A stretch of DNA of 64,000 nucleotides from Zygaena filipendulae (GCA_907165275.2 OU015666.1:9888001-9952000); one strand, 5' to 3'. Numbered from the stretch's first letter, positions 23,726-35,600 are shown. The notes: generated from the sequence alone by a model not told the origin. Translations and numbers: made by a program.

Positions 23726-24429
23726 TATTGATCTGCAAAATATAAATCTAATTTTATTATTTGGCATTTATTTGAAAAGCTGAGCAAACAACTTGAATTT
23801 TGCGTTTCAACAATAAGGACGTTATCTCCATTGTGTCAGCAGTCTGCACGGTTGAAATGGTTCCGAATTTGAGGCTATTATTTCAGGTAGATATTTTATA
23901 AGTGTGGCTTTAGCACGAACAATGGTCTAAGAATACGAAGCGTCTTGTGACCCGTAGGTATGCCGTATGACATAGTTTCGTAGAAACTACGAATATCTAT
24001 ATTCTGTAAGTTTTAGGAAGTATTATTTTAGAAAGTAAAAAGTATGTTACTTTAGGAAGCACGCACACCACGGGGACACGTGAACACGGGGGAAAAGCAG
24101 TTTAAGTGGCGCCTTATTTTAACGCGATGCGTTATGGTCATAGTGAATAAGGGTCCTGATGTTATACGTGTGATGGTGTGGTCTAAGGTTGTAAACACAA
24201 CTAACCTGAAATGGGAACTGGGCCCTTATGGAGTTCCCGCGGGAATGCCAGGATAAACTATACATATTATGAATTCCTCTTGAATCACTCTATTTATTAC
24301 CTATAATAAACCACATCAAAATCCGTGGCGTAGTTTCAAAGATCTAAAAGCAATCCCAAATGTTTCAAAATAATAGAACATATTCTGTACACATTGGAAA
24401 AGGAATTTTTGAAATTGAGCACGAGGGAA

Positions 24430-24675
24430 AAACATTTTTTTATGGCGCGTTATCTTAAAGACATCTTATGTCCATAGTGAATGAGGGCTCTGGCTTTCAA
24501 GTGAGACTGCCGGAACACGCCGTTAAGTATCTGGCGACAGATTCGAAGGTGGTGGCTAGCCAGCCGGGCACTAGAAAGTACCCCACTGCTATGGTTTTCA
24601 TCAACAGCTCAAACTTATTGTTGGGATTTGAACCTACGCCTTGCGGCGTATGATCCGAACGCATCATCCACTGAT
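24430..24675 (-). mobile_element. tRNA-headed SINE
   Basis: The minus strand starts TAGATCAGTGGATGATGCG, then GGTTCAAATCCC (B box), then a body with GTGCCCGGCTGGCTAGCC and TTCACTATGGACATAAGATG. Body scraps recur near 24110 and 44450. Confidence 0.6.
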
Positions 24676-24976
24676 CTATATTTATTGTACGTCCTATTTA
24701 CGGATATTATGTATCTTTGTCCACCGGTGCCTACACCTTTGGGAAGTAGTCGCGACATTATGCATGTACTCGTCGTAGGTGTTTGTGCTTAAAGTTGCTC
24801 ATTTTAATTAGCCAGAACTAATCGTTAGCATATACCCATAAAAAAACTAAATAATGTTTATCCGAGATTTTTTGCTTCCAATCCTCACGTTACTCATCTC
24901 CGCAGCTCGCAGTAACAATACTTAGTAGTTCCCACACTTTTCTTTTATATTTATCATGCAGATCATGAGTATTTTC

Positions 24977-25378
24977 CGGGGTGTGAAAATCAAAATTCTA
25001 ATTAGTCCGTCCGCGTCAGTTAGAAAATAAAAAAATAATAGATCCGTATTTTGTGCTTTTTCAAAGGAATGAAAATAAACATAGATAAAGCTCATTAAAG
25101 GTTAGGGTGGGGGACTCGTGACGTCATTATTCGGTATAAGCCCCGTATAAACTGCACCGGGTTTGACGTCACGCGAAATTTACCTACTCATAACGTCCGC
25201 GTCATTATTCGGTATAAGCCCCGTACAAACTGCACCGGTTAGTGACGTCACGCGAAATTTCAACTCAAAGTATCGACGTTATTTTTTGATTACATAAAAA
25301 AAGAAAAAATACATGTCCAATAGGTATTTTTTTATCAATCACACGACGCGACGGACAAAAAAAAAATTAGTACCTATT
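24977..25378. mobile_element. MITE family C, copy 2, with internal tandem duplication
   Basis: Shares AATTCTAATTAGTCCGTC and the reverse AAAATACATGTCCAATA end with other copies. The block ATTCGGTATAAGCCCCGTA...CTGCACCGG is present twice (25130 and 25207). Three exact TGACGTCA sites at 25120, 25164 and 25243. Confidence 0.7.
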
Positions 25379-25725
25379 AAATGACATTGATGATCTTCTC
25401 TGTTATAAAATATGATTTACAATTTATTATTATCCTCTAATAGGAAGAAATAAAACGATTTATTCATAAAAAAAGATTAACTTTGGGATTTGACTGGAGT
25501 TGTTTCGATTGAAACTCTTGGGTTTTGTTGCAAACTAACCAACTTACGTGATCAGAGGTGGTCAGTTTCATAGGTTTACTTCATGTACCTACCAGGATCG
25601 CAGAACCATGTAAGATGTAGTCCAGCCTGTAGGATCCGATGACTTCTTATTTTTTTGTTACAGGCAAAAAGATCACCGTAGACCCATGAGTCGGTCGGTC
25701 CACGAGTCATAAAAGTATATAAGTA

Positions 25726-25925
25726 CTAGCTGTACCCGTCGTTTCACCCGCGCTAATATCAGAGTTCCCGCGGGAATTCCGTGATAAAAAGTACCCTATG
25801 TCCTTTTCTTTACCCCCGACAACATGTATGCAAAATTTCGTGGAGATCAGTTGAGCCGTTAAGCCGTGAAAGCGTAACAAACAAACTCACTTTGGCATTT
25901 ATAATATTAGTAACATTAGTAAGGA
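25726..25925 (-). mobile_element. Helitron-like, complete
   Basis: CTAGCTGTACCCGTCGTTTC to ATTAGTAACATTAGTAAGGA. An extra ATTAGTAAC near the 5' end looks like a small tandem duplication. Confidence 0.8.
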
Positions 25926-26254
25926 TTACGTCTGGTACCAGTAATACAAGCTCCTGATCTGATGCCCTGATTTGATGTCCAAGTATCATTATTTTATTAT
26001 TGTTCTCTGATAAACGATTTGGCACCGCACACAATATGTACCTACCCTTGATAATGGCCACTTCTACTTCTTCTATTTGTTCTTAAACACTTGTTACTGT
26101 GATACGAAGTACGATATCAGTCGTTTAATGTCGGAGCTAAAATATCAGGCAGATAAAGCATTATCTCGGTGTCTCTTTGTTTGACAAAATATACATATTT
26201 GCTTGTGCATTGCGAGATAGGCGCAGCCCGCCAAGTCAGACAAGTCAGTGCATA

Positions 26255-26619
26255 TACAACGTGTTAATGAATTGACCAAACACCTGATACACCCAATTTA
26301 AAAAAATAAACAATAATATGATTTAACTATAAATTATGTCGAAAAAATTAGTTGTTTAAAAGTTATTTAACATTAGTTTGGAGGCGACCTATCTACGCAA
26401 GCGCTTCGCCCGCGCCTATGTGTCAATAACCGATCCAATTGTTTTGCTTCGGGCCGGGCGGCGCGGCGTACGCGCCTAATATTGTATTATAAATAATTTA
26501 GACATGGAGAAGAAAAAATTAAAAAATACTTATAACCTATATTAAAACATGGTGTGATCGATTCGGAAATCGATTAAGAAATACTTTCTAGTTTTCAGTC
26601 AATTCATTAACACGTTGTA
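26255..26619. mobile_element. TA-flanked inverted-repeat element G
   Basis: Ends CAACGTGTTAATGAATTGA and its inverse TCAATTCATTAACACGTTG, each bordered by TA. The interior holds a GC-rich island (GGCGGCGCGGCGTACGCGCC near 26458) in otherwise AT-rich DNA. Confidence 0.7.
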
Positions 26620-26629
26620 TATTATTATA

Positions 26630-27141
26630 TACACACCGGCAGAATTAGCGGAACATAAAAAGCCAGAGTATAGAAATAATTACGTATATATATTAAAACA
26701 AATAATAATTAGACGTGAAGTAATAAATTAATATACATCTTTTAACACTTTAAAAGTTTGTAATTAAATTATTAAATGTTATTTAAAATAATAATAAAAA
26801 AAACACTTTTTCTCTAATTTGTGGGCACACAAATAATGTTGCAAATTAAAGATTACTGTGATTTTAACACTAAATAAATGAACGATTAATAACGTGTGTT
26901 TCCCCTTCGTGATTTAACTTTTATTTGCAACATTGTCTGTGTTCTCACAAACTACAGATTTTTTTATTTTTTTTTATTTTGATTACTTTTAATAAAATTT
27001 AACTAAAAACTTCTTAAAGTCGATGTTAAAAGATGTATATTAGTTTATTACTTCATGCCTGATAATAATTTGTTTTAATATATATACGTAATTATTTCTA
27101 TACTCTGCCTTTTTATGTTCCGCTAATTCTGCCGGTGTGTA
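26630..27141. mobile_element. TA-flanked long-TIR element F (mariner-like size and target)
   Basis: Arms of at least 100 bp: CACACCGGCAGAATTAGCGG at 26632 and the inverse CCGCTAATTCTGCCGGTGTG ending at 27139, both bordered by TA. It contains no transposase frame. It starts only 12 bases right of element G. Confidence 0.75.
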
Positions 27142-27179
27142 TATTATTCAAATCTTTTTTAAATATTTTAACGATTACT

Positions 27180-27571
27180 ATAGCTGTTTCGTGAGCGTGA
27201 ATTTCGGAGTTCGGAGAACTTCGGGACAAAGAAAACCTCACGAAAATGAAACTCGCAAGCGACTCATCCTGCAGGAAGTGCGGCGTAGAGGTGGAAACAA
27301 TGGCACACCTTATGTGCGAGTGCGATGCCTTGGCTCGTAAACGAATGGACCTCCTGGGGATGGCTTACCCAGAACCAGAGGACTTTAGGCTCTTGCCCCT
27401 CCACTGCACACTAGCCTTCGCCGCCGAGGTTTTCAGGGAGTAGAGGGAGGAGCACAGGATGGGGATGGTACAAAAGATCCCAAGGGTCAAGGTGCCGAGG
27501 CTTTGCTTGCCCACCCCATTGTCTAAGATAAGATAAGATAAGAGCGTGAATTTCGGAGTTCCCGCGGGAAC
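27180..27571 (-). mobile_element. Helitron-like copy split by a LINE
   Basis: The Helitron block GAGCGTGAATTTCGGAGTTC occurs at 27193-27212 and again at 27542-27561, bracketing a LINE insert. The second side continues CCGCGGGAAC. Confidence 0.7.
27213..27541 (+). mobile_element. 5'-truncated non-LTR retrotransposon (LINE) 3' end
   Basis: The frame ending TAG at 27443 encodes SCRKCGVEVETMAHLMCEC, the Cys-His knuckle typical of reverse-transcriptase C-termini in Jockey/R1-like LINEs. A short 3' UTR ends in (TAAGA)n. A 20-bp target duplication on both sides shows the insert is recent enough to be intact at its edges. Confidence 0.85.
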
Positions 27572-27689
27572 CATGGGGAAAGCCCTTTAGCTATAAATAC
27601 CTACAAATCTAATGTATGTGTGCTGTGCTGCGAATCGATGCTGGCAGTTGTACCCTAACCCTGCCCTACCTCCCCTAAATGCAGGAGAA

Positions 27690-28009
27690 TAGGCTATTTC
27701 ACTAATTTTTTTTTTAGTCCGTAATGTAGATTAATAAAAAATATTGGACACGTATTTTTTTTTTACGTAATCAAAAAATAACGGCGATACATTGAGTTGA
27801 AATTTCGCGTGACGTCACTAACTAGTGCAGTTTGTATGGCGGCTTGTGGTGGTAAGTGACGTCACGAGCCCCCACCCTAAACTTTGATGCGCTTTATCTC
27901 TGTGTATTTTCATTTATTTGAAAAATAAAAAAATACGTGTCTAATAATTTTTAATTTTCTAAATGACGGACTAATTAGAATTTTGATTTTCAAAAGTTGT
28001 CAACATCCC
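27690..28009 (-). mobile_element. MITE family C, copy 3
   Basis: AATATTGGACACGTATTTTT at the left and TTGTCAACATCCC at the right. TGACGTCA at 27810 and 27857. Confidence 0.7.
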
Positions 28010-28866
28010 TATTCCCCACACTCGTTGAAAAATCCGCTTATCACATGTTACTAACATTCCGTGTTCCTATTATCTGAAATAATATGTTACATAACAATGT
28101 TATATAACATGTTTAGTTATGTACTATGTAGTCTGTATGTCTGTATCCTCTGTCACTTCAGTGATAGCTTTGTACTAGTGAAAGGATGTTTAAAATTTGT
28201 TCAAATATCGTGTTTGAGCTTATCACTTATAAACAAGCAAACGATATTCAAATCAAATCTTTTCTCTTTAAAATATTAGCGTAGATGAGTTCAGTAGTTA
28301 GGTAAAGTCGACTCATGAAAGTTTAGAGTGCGGTGTGTAGGTCTATCTACTTTCATTTCCCATCAAACGATCAATATCATTATCTTCATTAGTGTCTAAC
28401 ATATATAATATACAGTTTGTTTTTTATGTATATATACATAGATACGTAAATATCTAGAGGCAAATCTTAGTAGGTAGGTACCTACCTACATAGTTGGGAG
28501 TTATCTTGGGAGGATCTTTATAGAAAACAGTCACAAATCACAACTAGATAAGAATGAACAAAACCAATAAATTAAATATGTAGGTACTAAACTACTTAAC
28601 CTGTAATGTAATTGATATCAAATGTCATTTAAAACTTAAAACTAATACACAAATATATTAAACACTAACGGAAAGTACCACCGAGTAGGTACCAACAAAC
28701 CGGAATGACAACGACAAGTCACGTGACCATAAAACAGCTGTTAAATCCAATCGAGTTTACGATTTTCAAATCAAATCGATTCTCGATAAGTTTACATAAC
28801 AACCCTCTTGCAGCGAACCTTTCGCATCGTTTAATCGATCGGGGAATATTCATTTTATAGTTTTTC
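28010..28866. other. Intron start of the orphan gene and unassigned DNA
   Basis: Contains TAGGTAGGTACCTACCTACA near 28471 and ATCGATTCTCGATAAG near 28774; no further exon or recognised repeat. Confidence 0.35.
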
Positions 28867-28872
28867 ACTTAC

Positions 28873-28998
28873 AGAAACGTCCAAAGTCGATGTCGATGAC
28901 ATGTCGATCGTAAAGATACCCTCGCCACTCGGCGCCGGCTCGATCTTACTCCGTCTTGGCACTTTGAAACAACCGATCACTTTGCGTGTTCTCACCAT
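28873..28998 (-). CDS. Orphan first coding exon of an unidentified gene
   Basis: The minus-strand ATG at 28998 opens 42 codons ending GTTTCT|GTAAGT, a strong phase-0 donor. The peptide starts MVRTRKVIGCFKVPRRSKIE, a basic stretch, then has a Ser/Thr-rich acidic part (IDMSSTSTLDVS). Base composition is coding-like (GC-rich, few repeats) and a CpG-rich promoter-like region lies just upstream. I do not recognise the protein. No acceptor with a continuing frame was found in the 28.8 kb to the left, so the next exon is probably beyond the window. Confidence 0.6.
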
Positions 28999-29135
28999 TT
29001 TGTCACAGCACTGTTCACGGACACTTTTTAATTCACAGTTTTCGAAATTTCAATGCGGAATTTGAATTTAAAATGGCGGTTGGTTTTTCACGCGGCGAGC
29101 GTGCGCGTGCGCACGAGAATGTCGTCCGAATGACA
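28999..29135 (-). promoter_or_regulatory. CpG-rich promoter-like region upstream of the orphan exon
   Basis: Contains AAAATGGCGG (a Pho/YY1-like core) near 29070 and GCGTGCGCGTGCGCAC near 29099, close to the NRF1/Ewg consensus, in otherwise AT-rich surroundings. No TATA box is evident. It fits a TATA-less housekeeping promoter reading leftwards. Confidence 0.45.
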
Positions 29136-29555
29136 GGTTTTATGCTAGGTTGTTATGGATCGTTGTGTTGGTCGGCTGTGACTCACAGCAAACGCCAGGT
29201 AGCCTTCGAAACTATCTTTTACCTATAGATACATCAAATACAGCTTCATACGGAAAAAAAGTTACAAACGATAAATTCTGCCTGGTTGCAGACCTTTTTG
29301 TGACCATAATCTGTGTTCTTGTTTCTTTTAGAGATAAGGTCTACAGTTATGTAGTGATTTCCATAAAAAAAAACGTTAAATAGATATTGCTTTTCACAAG
29401 TTCGAATATCTAAATAAATATTAGTCTTTATGATAATGAGTTGTGACTTGTGGGAGGTGAACAGTATGGCATTTGTTGGAGTCTAACAGTCTAGCACAGG
29501 TCTAGCAGTTGCGTGGTTGGGGTTAGCAAATCGAGTGTTCTAATTTTCATTAAGA

Positions 29556-29674
29556 CTAGCTTTTGTGCTGTAGCGGTAATTTCGGAGTTCCCGTGGGAAT
29601 CCCGGGATATAAAGTAGCCTGTGTCCTTCTCTGTATACCTGACCACTTAAACTCACTTTCGCATTTAGTAAGGA
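29556..29674 (-). mobile_element. Helitron-like, internally deleted
   Basis: CTAGCTTTTGTGCTGTAGCG to TTAGTAAGGA; the middle third is missing (119 bp). Confidence 0.7.
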
Positions 29675-29717
29675 TTATAATAAGAGATAAAAATGTTCAC
29701 AAACAATTTATCATTAA

Positions 29718-30028
29718 CTAGCAGTTCCCCGCGTTAATTTTGAATTCTGGGATTAAAAGTACCTATATCCTTTTCAGTAGGTACCTGACCATGCGCAGTA
29801 TTCAAAATATAATGCAGTTGCACCCGCGTTAATTTCGGAGTTTCCGCGGGAATCCCGAGATAAAAAGTACTCTATTTCTTTTTTGTACCCCTGACAACGT
29901 GTATGCAAAATTTCGTGATGATCGGTTGAGCTGTTAAAGCGTTAAAGCGTAACAGACAGACAGACTGACAGACAGTTACTTTCGCATTATTTTTTATTTT
30001 ATTTTTTTATTTATAATATTAGTAGCGA
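29718..30028 (-). mobile_element. Helitron-like, tandem-fused copies
   Basis: CTAGCAGTTCCCCGCG starts one copy that is interrupted after GACCATGCGCA by a second GTTAATTTCGGAGTTTCC piece. A (CAGA)n tract lies near 29950. Confidence 0.65.
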
Positions 30029-30401
30029 TAACAGCTAATTTAAAGCGAAACCAACGAATCATAATTATTTGCAGAGTTTTTAATTTTCTGCCAAATCGTA
30101 TTTAAAGTGCATTTCGGTAATGCAGGAAATACCTACACATTATAGAATTTGGCAGGAACGTCAGTGCAGGCATTGTTTTGAAAGTAGGTCGAAAGAGACG
30201 CTCCTTTAACAGTCGCAGACTGGGTCAACCAATCCGAGTTACACGAGTCAAAGCAATTCATTCTCAGTTCTCACGACAGACAAAAATGTATTAGCCTTAT
30301 GAACGAGGCCTCGTCCAAGCATTAGTGAAAGTGAACGATTTGAGCAACCAATCGATACTGGAGTAAGCAATAGCCAATCACTGCAATGGATTTATATATT
30401 A

Positions 30402-30600
30402 CTAGTTGTCCCACGCGGTTTCGCCCGATAATTTCGGAGTTCCCCCGGGAATTCCGGATTACAATATTGCCTATGTTACTCAGGGATAATGTAGCTTTCT
30501 AATGGTGAAAGAATTTTAAAATCGGTCCGGTAGTTTTTGAGTTAAATCGCAACAAACAAACAAAAAATCAAATCTTTCCTCTTTGTAATATTAGTATAGA
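30402..30600 (-). mobile_element. Helitron-like, complete divergent copy
   Basis: CTAGTTGTCCCACGCGGTTT to TTGTAATATTAGTATAGA. Confidence 0.75.
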
Positions 30601-30679
30601 TATAGATTTATATGTATTCTAGGTGAATCAGCTGTTTTAGAAGTTAAAGTCAGATAAAACAACCCATAGGTAAAGGTAT

Positions 30680-30923
30680 AAATGGACGTAAATAAGCAAT
30701 AACATGTTAACCCACAAAATTAAGTTATTGATTCAGAACGATTTATTGAGAGTTAGGGAACGTTTTTTAATTATGTGTTTACCTTATTACATTGCTTAAA
30801 TATGTAACTAAATATTGAACATAGAAAATGTTGATACAAAATGGCGCTCCTACTTTTAAAACACGATTTACTCAAAATTTCTCCAGTGTGGGTTAACACA
30901 CTATTGCTTATCTATGTCCAAAT
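30680..30923 (-). mobile_element. MITE family A, copy 2
   Basis: 236 bp (30684-30919) from GGACGTAAATAAGCAATAAC to TATTGCTTATCTATGTCC, with AAAT on both sides. Confidence 0.85.
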
Positions 30924-31249
30924 ATATAGTTTAGTAAACGTTTCAACTCAAATAATATCTCAAACGTATTATAATTTTGTACCTATTTTGCTTATTTTAC
31001 GTATAACTACTTGTCTTTTTCCGGTATAGGTTTTGACAATGATTTTGTAGTTGAAATAAATATATAAATAAATATCATAAATATTAGTTCACTTTTGCAT
31101 ACCTACAATTTCTCATCTATATATGTATATTTAAAAATGAATCGCCAAATGTGTTGCTAAGCGTATAACTTGCATACGACTGCATCAAATTGGATAAACC
31201 TTTTACTGTGTTCGTTATTGTGAGGACAAGGTTTTTATAAAAGAAGTTT

Positions 31250-31432
31250 GATGGAATTCCTGCGGGAATTCTGAAACTCACGCGGGTGAATCTCCGATAC
31301 GGTTGGACCGATTTTGACAGAAGTTTCACTGCTAATTAGCTGATGTCATTAGAAGTAAATTGAGCTACTTTGGAGTTCCTGTGGGATTCCTAAACTTAAA
31401 CTCATGCGGGTGAAACCGCGGGCCATATCTAG
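31250..31432 (+). mobile_element. Helitron-like
   Basis: GAATTCCTGCGGGAATTC twice in worn form, ending GGTGAAACCGCGGGCCATATCTAG. Confidence 0.65.
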
Positions 31433-31584
31433 TGTGTAATAATTATTTCCTGGGTGTTTTGTGAAATAAAATGTACTTATATCTAGATAGATATACATAT
31501 AGCGTAGGTATTTACAGTAAAGAACGAAGATAACGTAGGAGGACTATATGTAATAAGTAAGCACAAAAAGTTTCAGATAAATAT

Positions 31585-31890
31585 TCAATCAGGATGAAAA
31601 TTCGCAAAGGTCACTACCCTGTTCCAAGTGAAACGGAGACCGTAACTCTCGGTTCCGCATGTGTTGGTACGAAAGAGAGAGAGACCCAGTATAAATTTAA
31701 CCGTTCTTTCTCTTAGTTGAACAAGATACATCTTATTGGGGTACCAGGAGTTGTGAAGAGGTTGTAAACTTGTGACTTGGAAGTATAGCAAAAGCTTCAT
31801 TGCCCAACGTGGCGGCGCAAAATCCGCGTCGGGGTTCTGCGAACTCGCATAATCGGCCCGTGAGTCATGTCGTGTGTAATGCAAGAGATA
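31585..31890 (-). repeat. GC-richer open stretch, possible old retroelement piece
   Basis: A 99-codon minus frame (MHYTRHDSRADYASSQNPDA...) without motifs or splice context. The composition differs from the flanks. Transposon origin is a guess. Confidence 0.25.
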
Positions 31891-32134
31891 TTTATCATTA
31901 ATTTATTCAAAAAAATAAACTACTGGAAAAACGCTATATTCTTTATCTTCCTCCTCCATAAACAAAACGTTTCGTAACTTCGGTGGCTCGTATACATTCC
32001 GAGACGATATAACATTATTGAGGAAGGTCTTGATTAGATTTAGATTTAACTAAAAATCACGATTTGAACAGAAAATTTTTTCTTGATTCTTAATTCAGAG
32101 GAAAAGTATCAGGCTACTAAAGAGAATTTTAAAA

Positions 32135-32293
32135 AGTAAAAAATCCCGCAGGAACTCCCAACTTCTCACAGTTTAAACATTCCCTGTACCTACTTCCACG
32201 AATCTTTCAAGATCAAAATTAGCCAAATCGGTCGAGCCGTTCTCGAGTTTTAGCGAGACTAACGAATAGTAATTCATTTTTATATATAAGAGA
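32135..32293 (-). mobile_element. Helitron-like, partial
   Basis: AATCCCGCAGGAACTCCCAA to TTTTTATATATAAGAGA. Confidence 0.55.
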
Positions 32294-32508
32294 TAAATTC
32301 CAAAGTGGCTGAAAAAAAAAAAAACGATCATATTATGTATAAAATTTCCAACAGTTTAAACTATGTTGAAACTGGTATATGTTACGGAACTACCGCTACG
32401 TTTGTAACCAAGGGCTTTAAAATTCTACGCACTTATGTTTCTGTTAAAAATAGTACGGATATTGTGATAAAATTTTTATATTTAAAACAATAGTTAAAAA
32501 AGACAACA

Positions 32509-32514
32509 TTTATT
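32509..32514 (-). promoter_or_regulatory. Poly(A) signal of the unknown gene
   Basis: AATAAA on the minus strand, about 40 bases after the TGA stop, at a usual distance for cleavage. Confidence 0.55.
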
Positions 32515-32554
32515 AAAAAAAATAAAGAAAAATACTCCATAAAATGACATAATA

Positions 32555-32689
32555 TCAAAATAATCTCATCGCCTCTATCCGTTCAAAGAGTTTTATCTTC
32601 ATTTTGATCACGGCCAAGATCCAGTCGAGGGTGAGAGTGACGTAGCGGACGTCGTGATCCGTGTGCTGGCCCTCGATCCTGAACAACAT
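32555..32689 (-). CDS. Unknown gene, last exon
   Basis: Acceptor TATTTCTTTCAG, 44 codons, TGA stop. It reads MLFRIEGQHTDHDVRYVTLT and ends in a basic, weakly hydrophobic helix. GC content is high compared with the flanks, as in the other exons of the gene. Confidence 0.75.
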   Translation of the reverse strand: MLFRIEGQHTDHDVRYVTLTLDWILAVIKMKIKLFERIEAMRLF

Positions 32690-35600
32690 CTGAAAGAAAT
32701 AAAGAAAGAAAAGGAATTTATTGGACCCACAAATGTAGGAATGCAAGTATAATGAATGGGCTTGCCAACCAAATTTTTGTTTTTGTCCGTCTTGTAGATT
32801 AATAAAAAATATTAGGTAGACACGTAGTTTTTAATTTTTTACGTAATGAAAAAATAACGGAGATAGACTAACCGCCGCACTCAGAGTCGACTTTAATGAT
32901 TACTTAGTTAAGTATAGATTTTTAAAACAAAACTGTCGCAATCAGACAAGTTTAATAAATTAATGTTAATTGTCATTTAACTAATTAAGTTATACATCTC
33001 ATTAAATTACAACTAACATTAATTTACTGAACGTCTCTGATTGCGGCAGTTTTGTTTTAAAAATCTATACTTAACTAAGTAATCATTAAAATCGACTCTG
33101 AGTGCGGCCGTAAGTCGAAATGTCGCGTGACGTCACGCCGTGCTACAGTTTATTGCACGTAATGACGTCAAGAAAACTTTAATCCGTTTTATCTTAGTAT
33201 TTGTTCAATAATTTGAAAAAGCAACAAATACGTGTCTATTATTTTTTTATTATCTAACTGACGGACTAAATAGAATTTTGATTTTCATACCCCGGACACT
33301 ACCATATCACCAGTCAAGAAACACCAAACGATTGAACAATATCAAAGATAAAGTTGTTATCACTGTTGAGACCATGTTGTTTTGTCTCTGATGATCTTTA
33401 TTTATTTCTGAATCGAAGATCTGTAAAGAGTTACTATAACTAAGGAATATTTTACAGCACGGAGAAAACCCACATTGATTTCGCTGCGTTTGCCTGTTAC
33501 CACGCAAACATACCTATAGGATTATGTAATGGCATGCAGGACAACAATGTATCGTGACTATAATGAATCACCCGTTGAAAATCCTTGCCTTTTGAAAATA
33601 AAATGCCTTTGATAGCCAATATCTTTATAAAGTATAAAACAAAGTAGCTTCCCGCCGTCTGTGCGCTTAGCTTAGTCCTTTGGACGCAGATAAGCAATAA
33701 CATGTTAACCCACAAAATAAAGTTACTGATACAAAACGTTTTATTGAGAGTTACAGAACGTTTTTTAATTATTTGTTTACCTTATTACATTGTTTAAATA
33801 TGTAAAAAAATTTTGAACATAAAAAATGTTGACACAAATTGGCGTTATAATTTTAAAACACGAATTACTCAAAAAAAAATTCCAGTGTGGGTTAACACAC
33901 TATTGCTTATCTATGTCCCTTTAAACTACGCACGGATTTTAATATCGTTTACATTATTGAGTGATTCAAGAGGAAGGTTAATACGTATAGTTTATATTGG
34001 AATTCCCGCAGGAACTCCAAAATTATCGCGAGTGAAACCAATACTACTATACTATTACCATTGATTCAAATGAACGGGACACTACAAAATTTCTAGTTAT
34101 ACGCCAAACACACGAGAACTAGCTTGCATTAAAGGACAATTTCTATTGATCAAAGAAGTTTATAGGACATTAAGTAGGTATACGTGATGCATGAAACGTA
34201 TTCCAATATGTAAAATAACTTGCTGATGCTACGGATGAGTGTGTATCCTGACAATGGGAAATAACAGCTTTAGTAATACAACAATAAAATTGAAGAACAT
34301 GATACAATAAAATTTTAAAAGTGGTAACCACAGAACAGAAAATAACAGATAGAAGGGACATCAACTTAGTTTAGTATGAAAACATATGAAAACCAGTGTC
34401 GCCGGGTGATTTTCGCTCACAAAACTATTCATCACGCGATAAAACCTTCATTAACATAAAAAAATACATATATTATTAAACACTTTATGGTTGTTTTTAT
34501 TAGTCAATGTTTTCAAAATTCACAGTTTTGGGAATATTGTGGTAAATATACTTGGGATGGCATCAATAGTACATTGTTATCCTAGGGGTGAAAGTAACTT
34601 ATTTAGTCCCGAGACGGGGTTCAATAGATCGAGGGACTAAATAAGTCTTTCTCCCGAGGATAACACTGTGCTTTTCATTACGAATGCAAGGAAAGTCAAA
34701 ATAAAAATAGAAATTAGCTAAAGAAAAAAATGAGTGAATTTTATTTTACATAAATCAACCATTAGGTGTGCTACTGGCCAGTAAGTATGCCCCCTATGAC
34801 ATAAAAAAAAAACTTGAGTTTCTGCAGTATCCAGCTGTCAGTTGAAAGCGATTCTCCCTAGGGCTGAAAAGTGTTACTTTCAACCCGCTTCTCAGGCAAC
34901 TTCAGACCTACTTTCCGAGTATAAGTAATGAAAAAGAAGTTTTTGGCAAGTAAGAGCATTTGCTCCTTTGCAACGGTGGCGCGTCGTAGGTACCCGCCTA
35001 CGTGTCCTTAATTTATTTACGCTGTGGCAGTTACGATAAGGTTGTAAATGTATTGTGCATTTTGTGGTGCATTTCTAGTGGTTGAATTTATTAATATACT
35101 CATGACACATTTGCATATTACATATATATTTTGTCTTATATGTATAAGTTTTCTTCAATATTTTGTTCTTCTTGCCCCTACTCTATCTGTGTAGCTACGC
35201 ATATCATGGTGGGCAACTTCCACAATCCTTACTAATATTATAAATGGAAAGTGAGTTTGTTTGTTTGTTACGCTTTCACGCTTCAACGGCTCAATCTATC
35301 ATCATGAAATTTTGTATACATGTTGTCAGGAATACAGAGAAGGACATAGGGTAATTTTATCCCGGAATTCCTGCGGTAACTCTAAAATTACCGCAGCTAA
35401 TATCAATTATAAACGCCGAATTAGTTTGTATGTACGGATGTATGTGTGTTTATTACTCTTTACACAAAAACTACTGAATGGATTTTAATGAAACTTTACA
35501 ATAATATAGCTTATAACATATAGAGTACTTTTCATCCCGCAATCCCCGCGGGATCTCCGAAATTAACGCGGGAACAGCTAGTTATACATAAATATGACAT

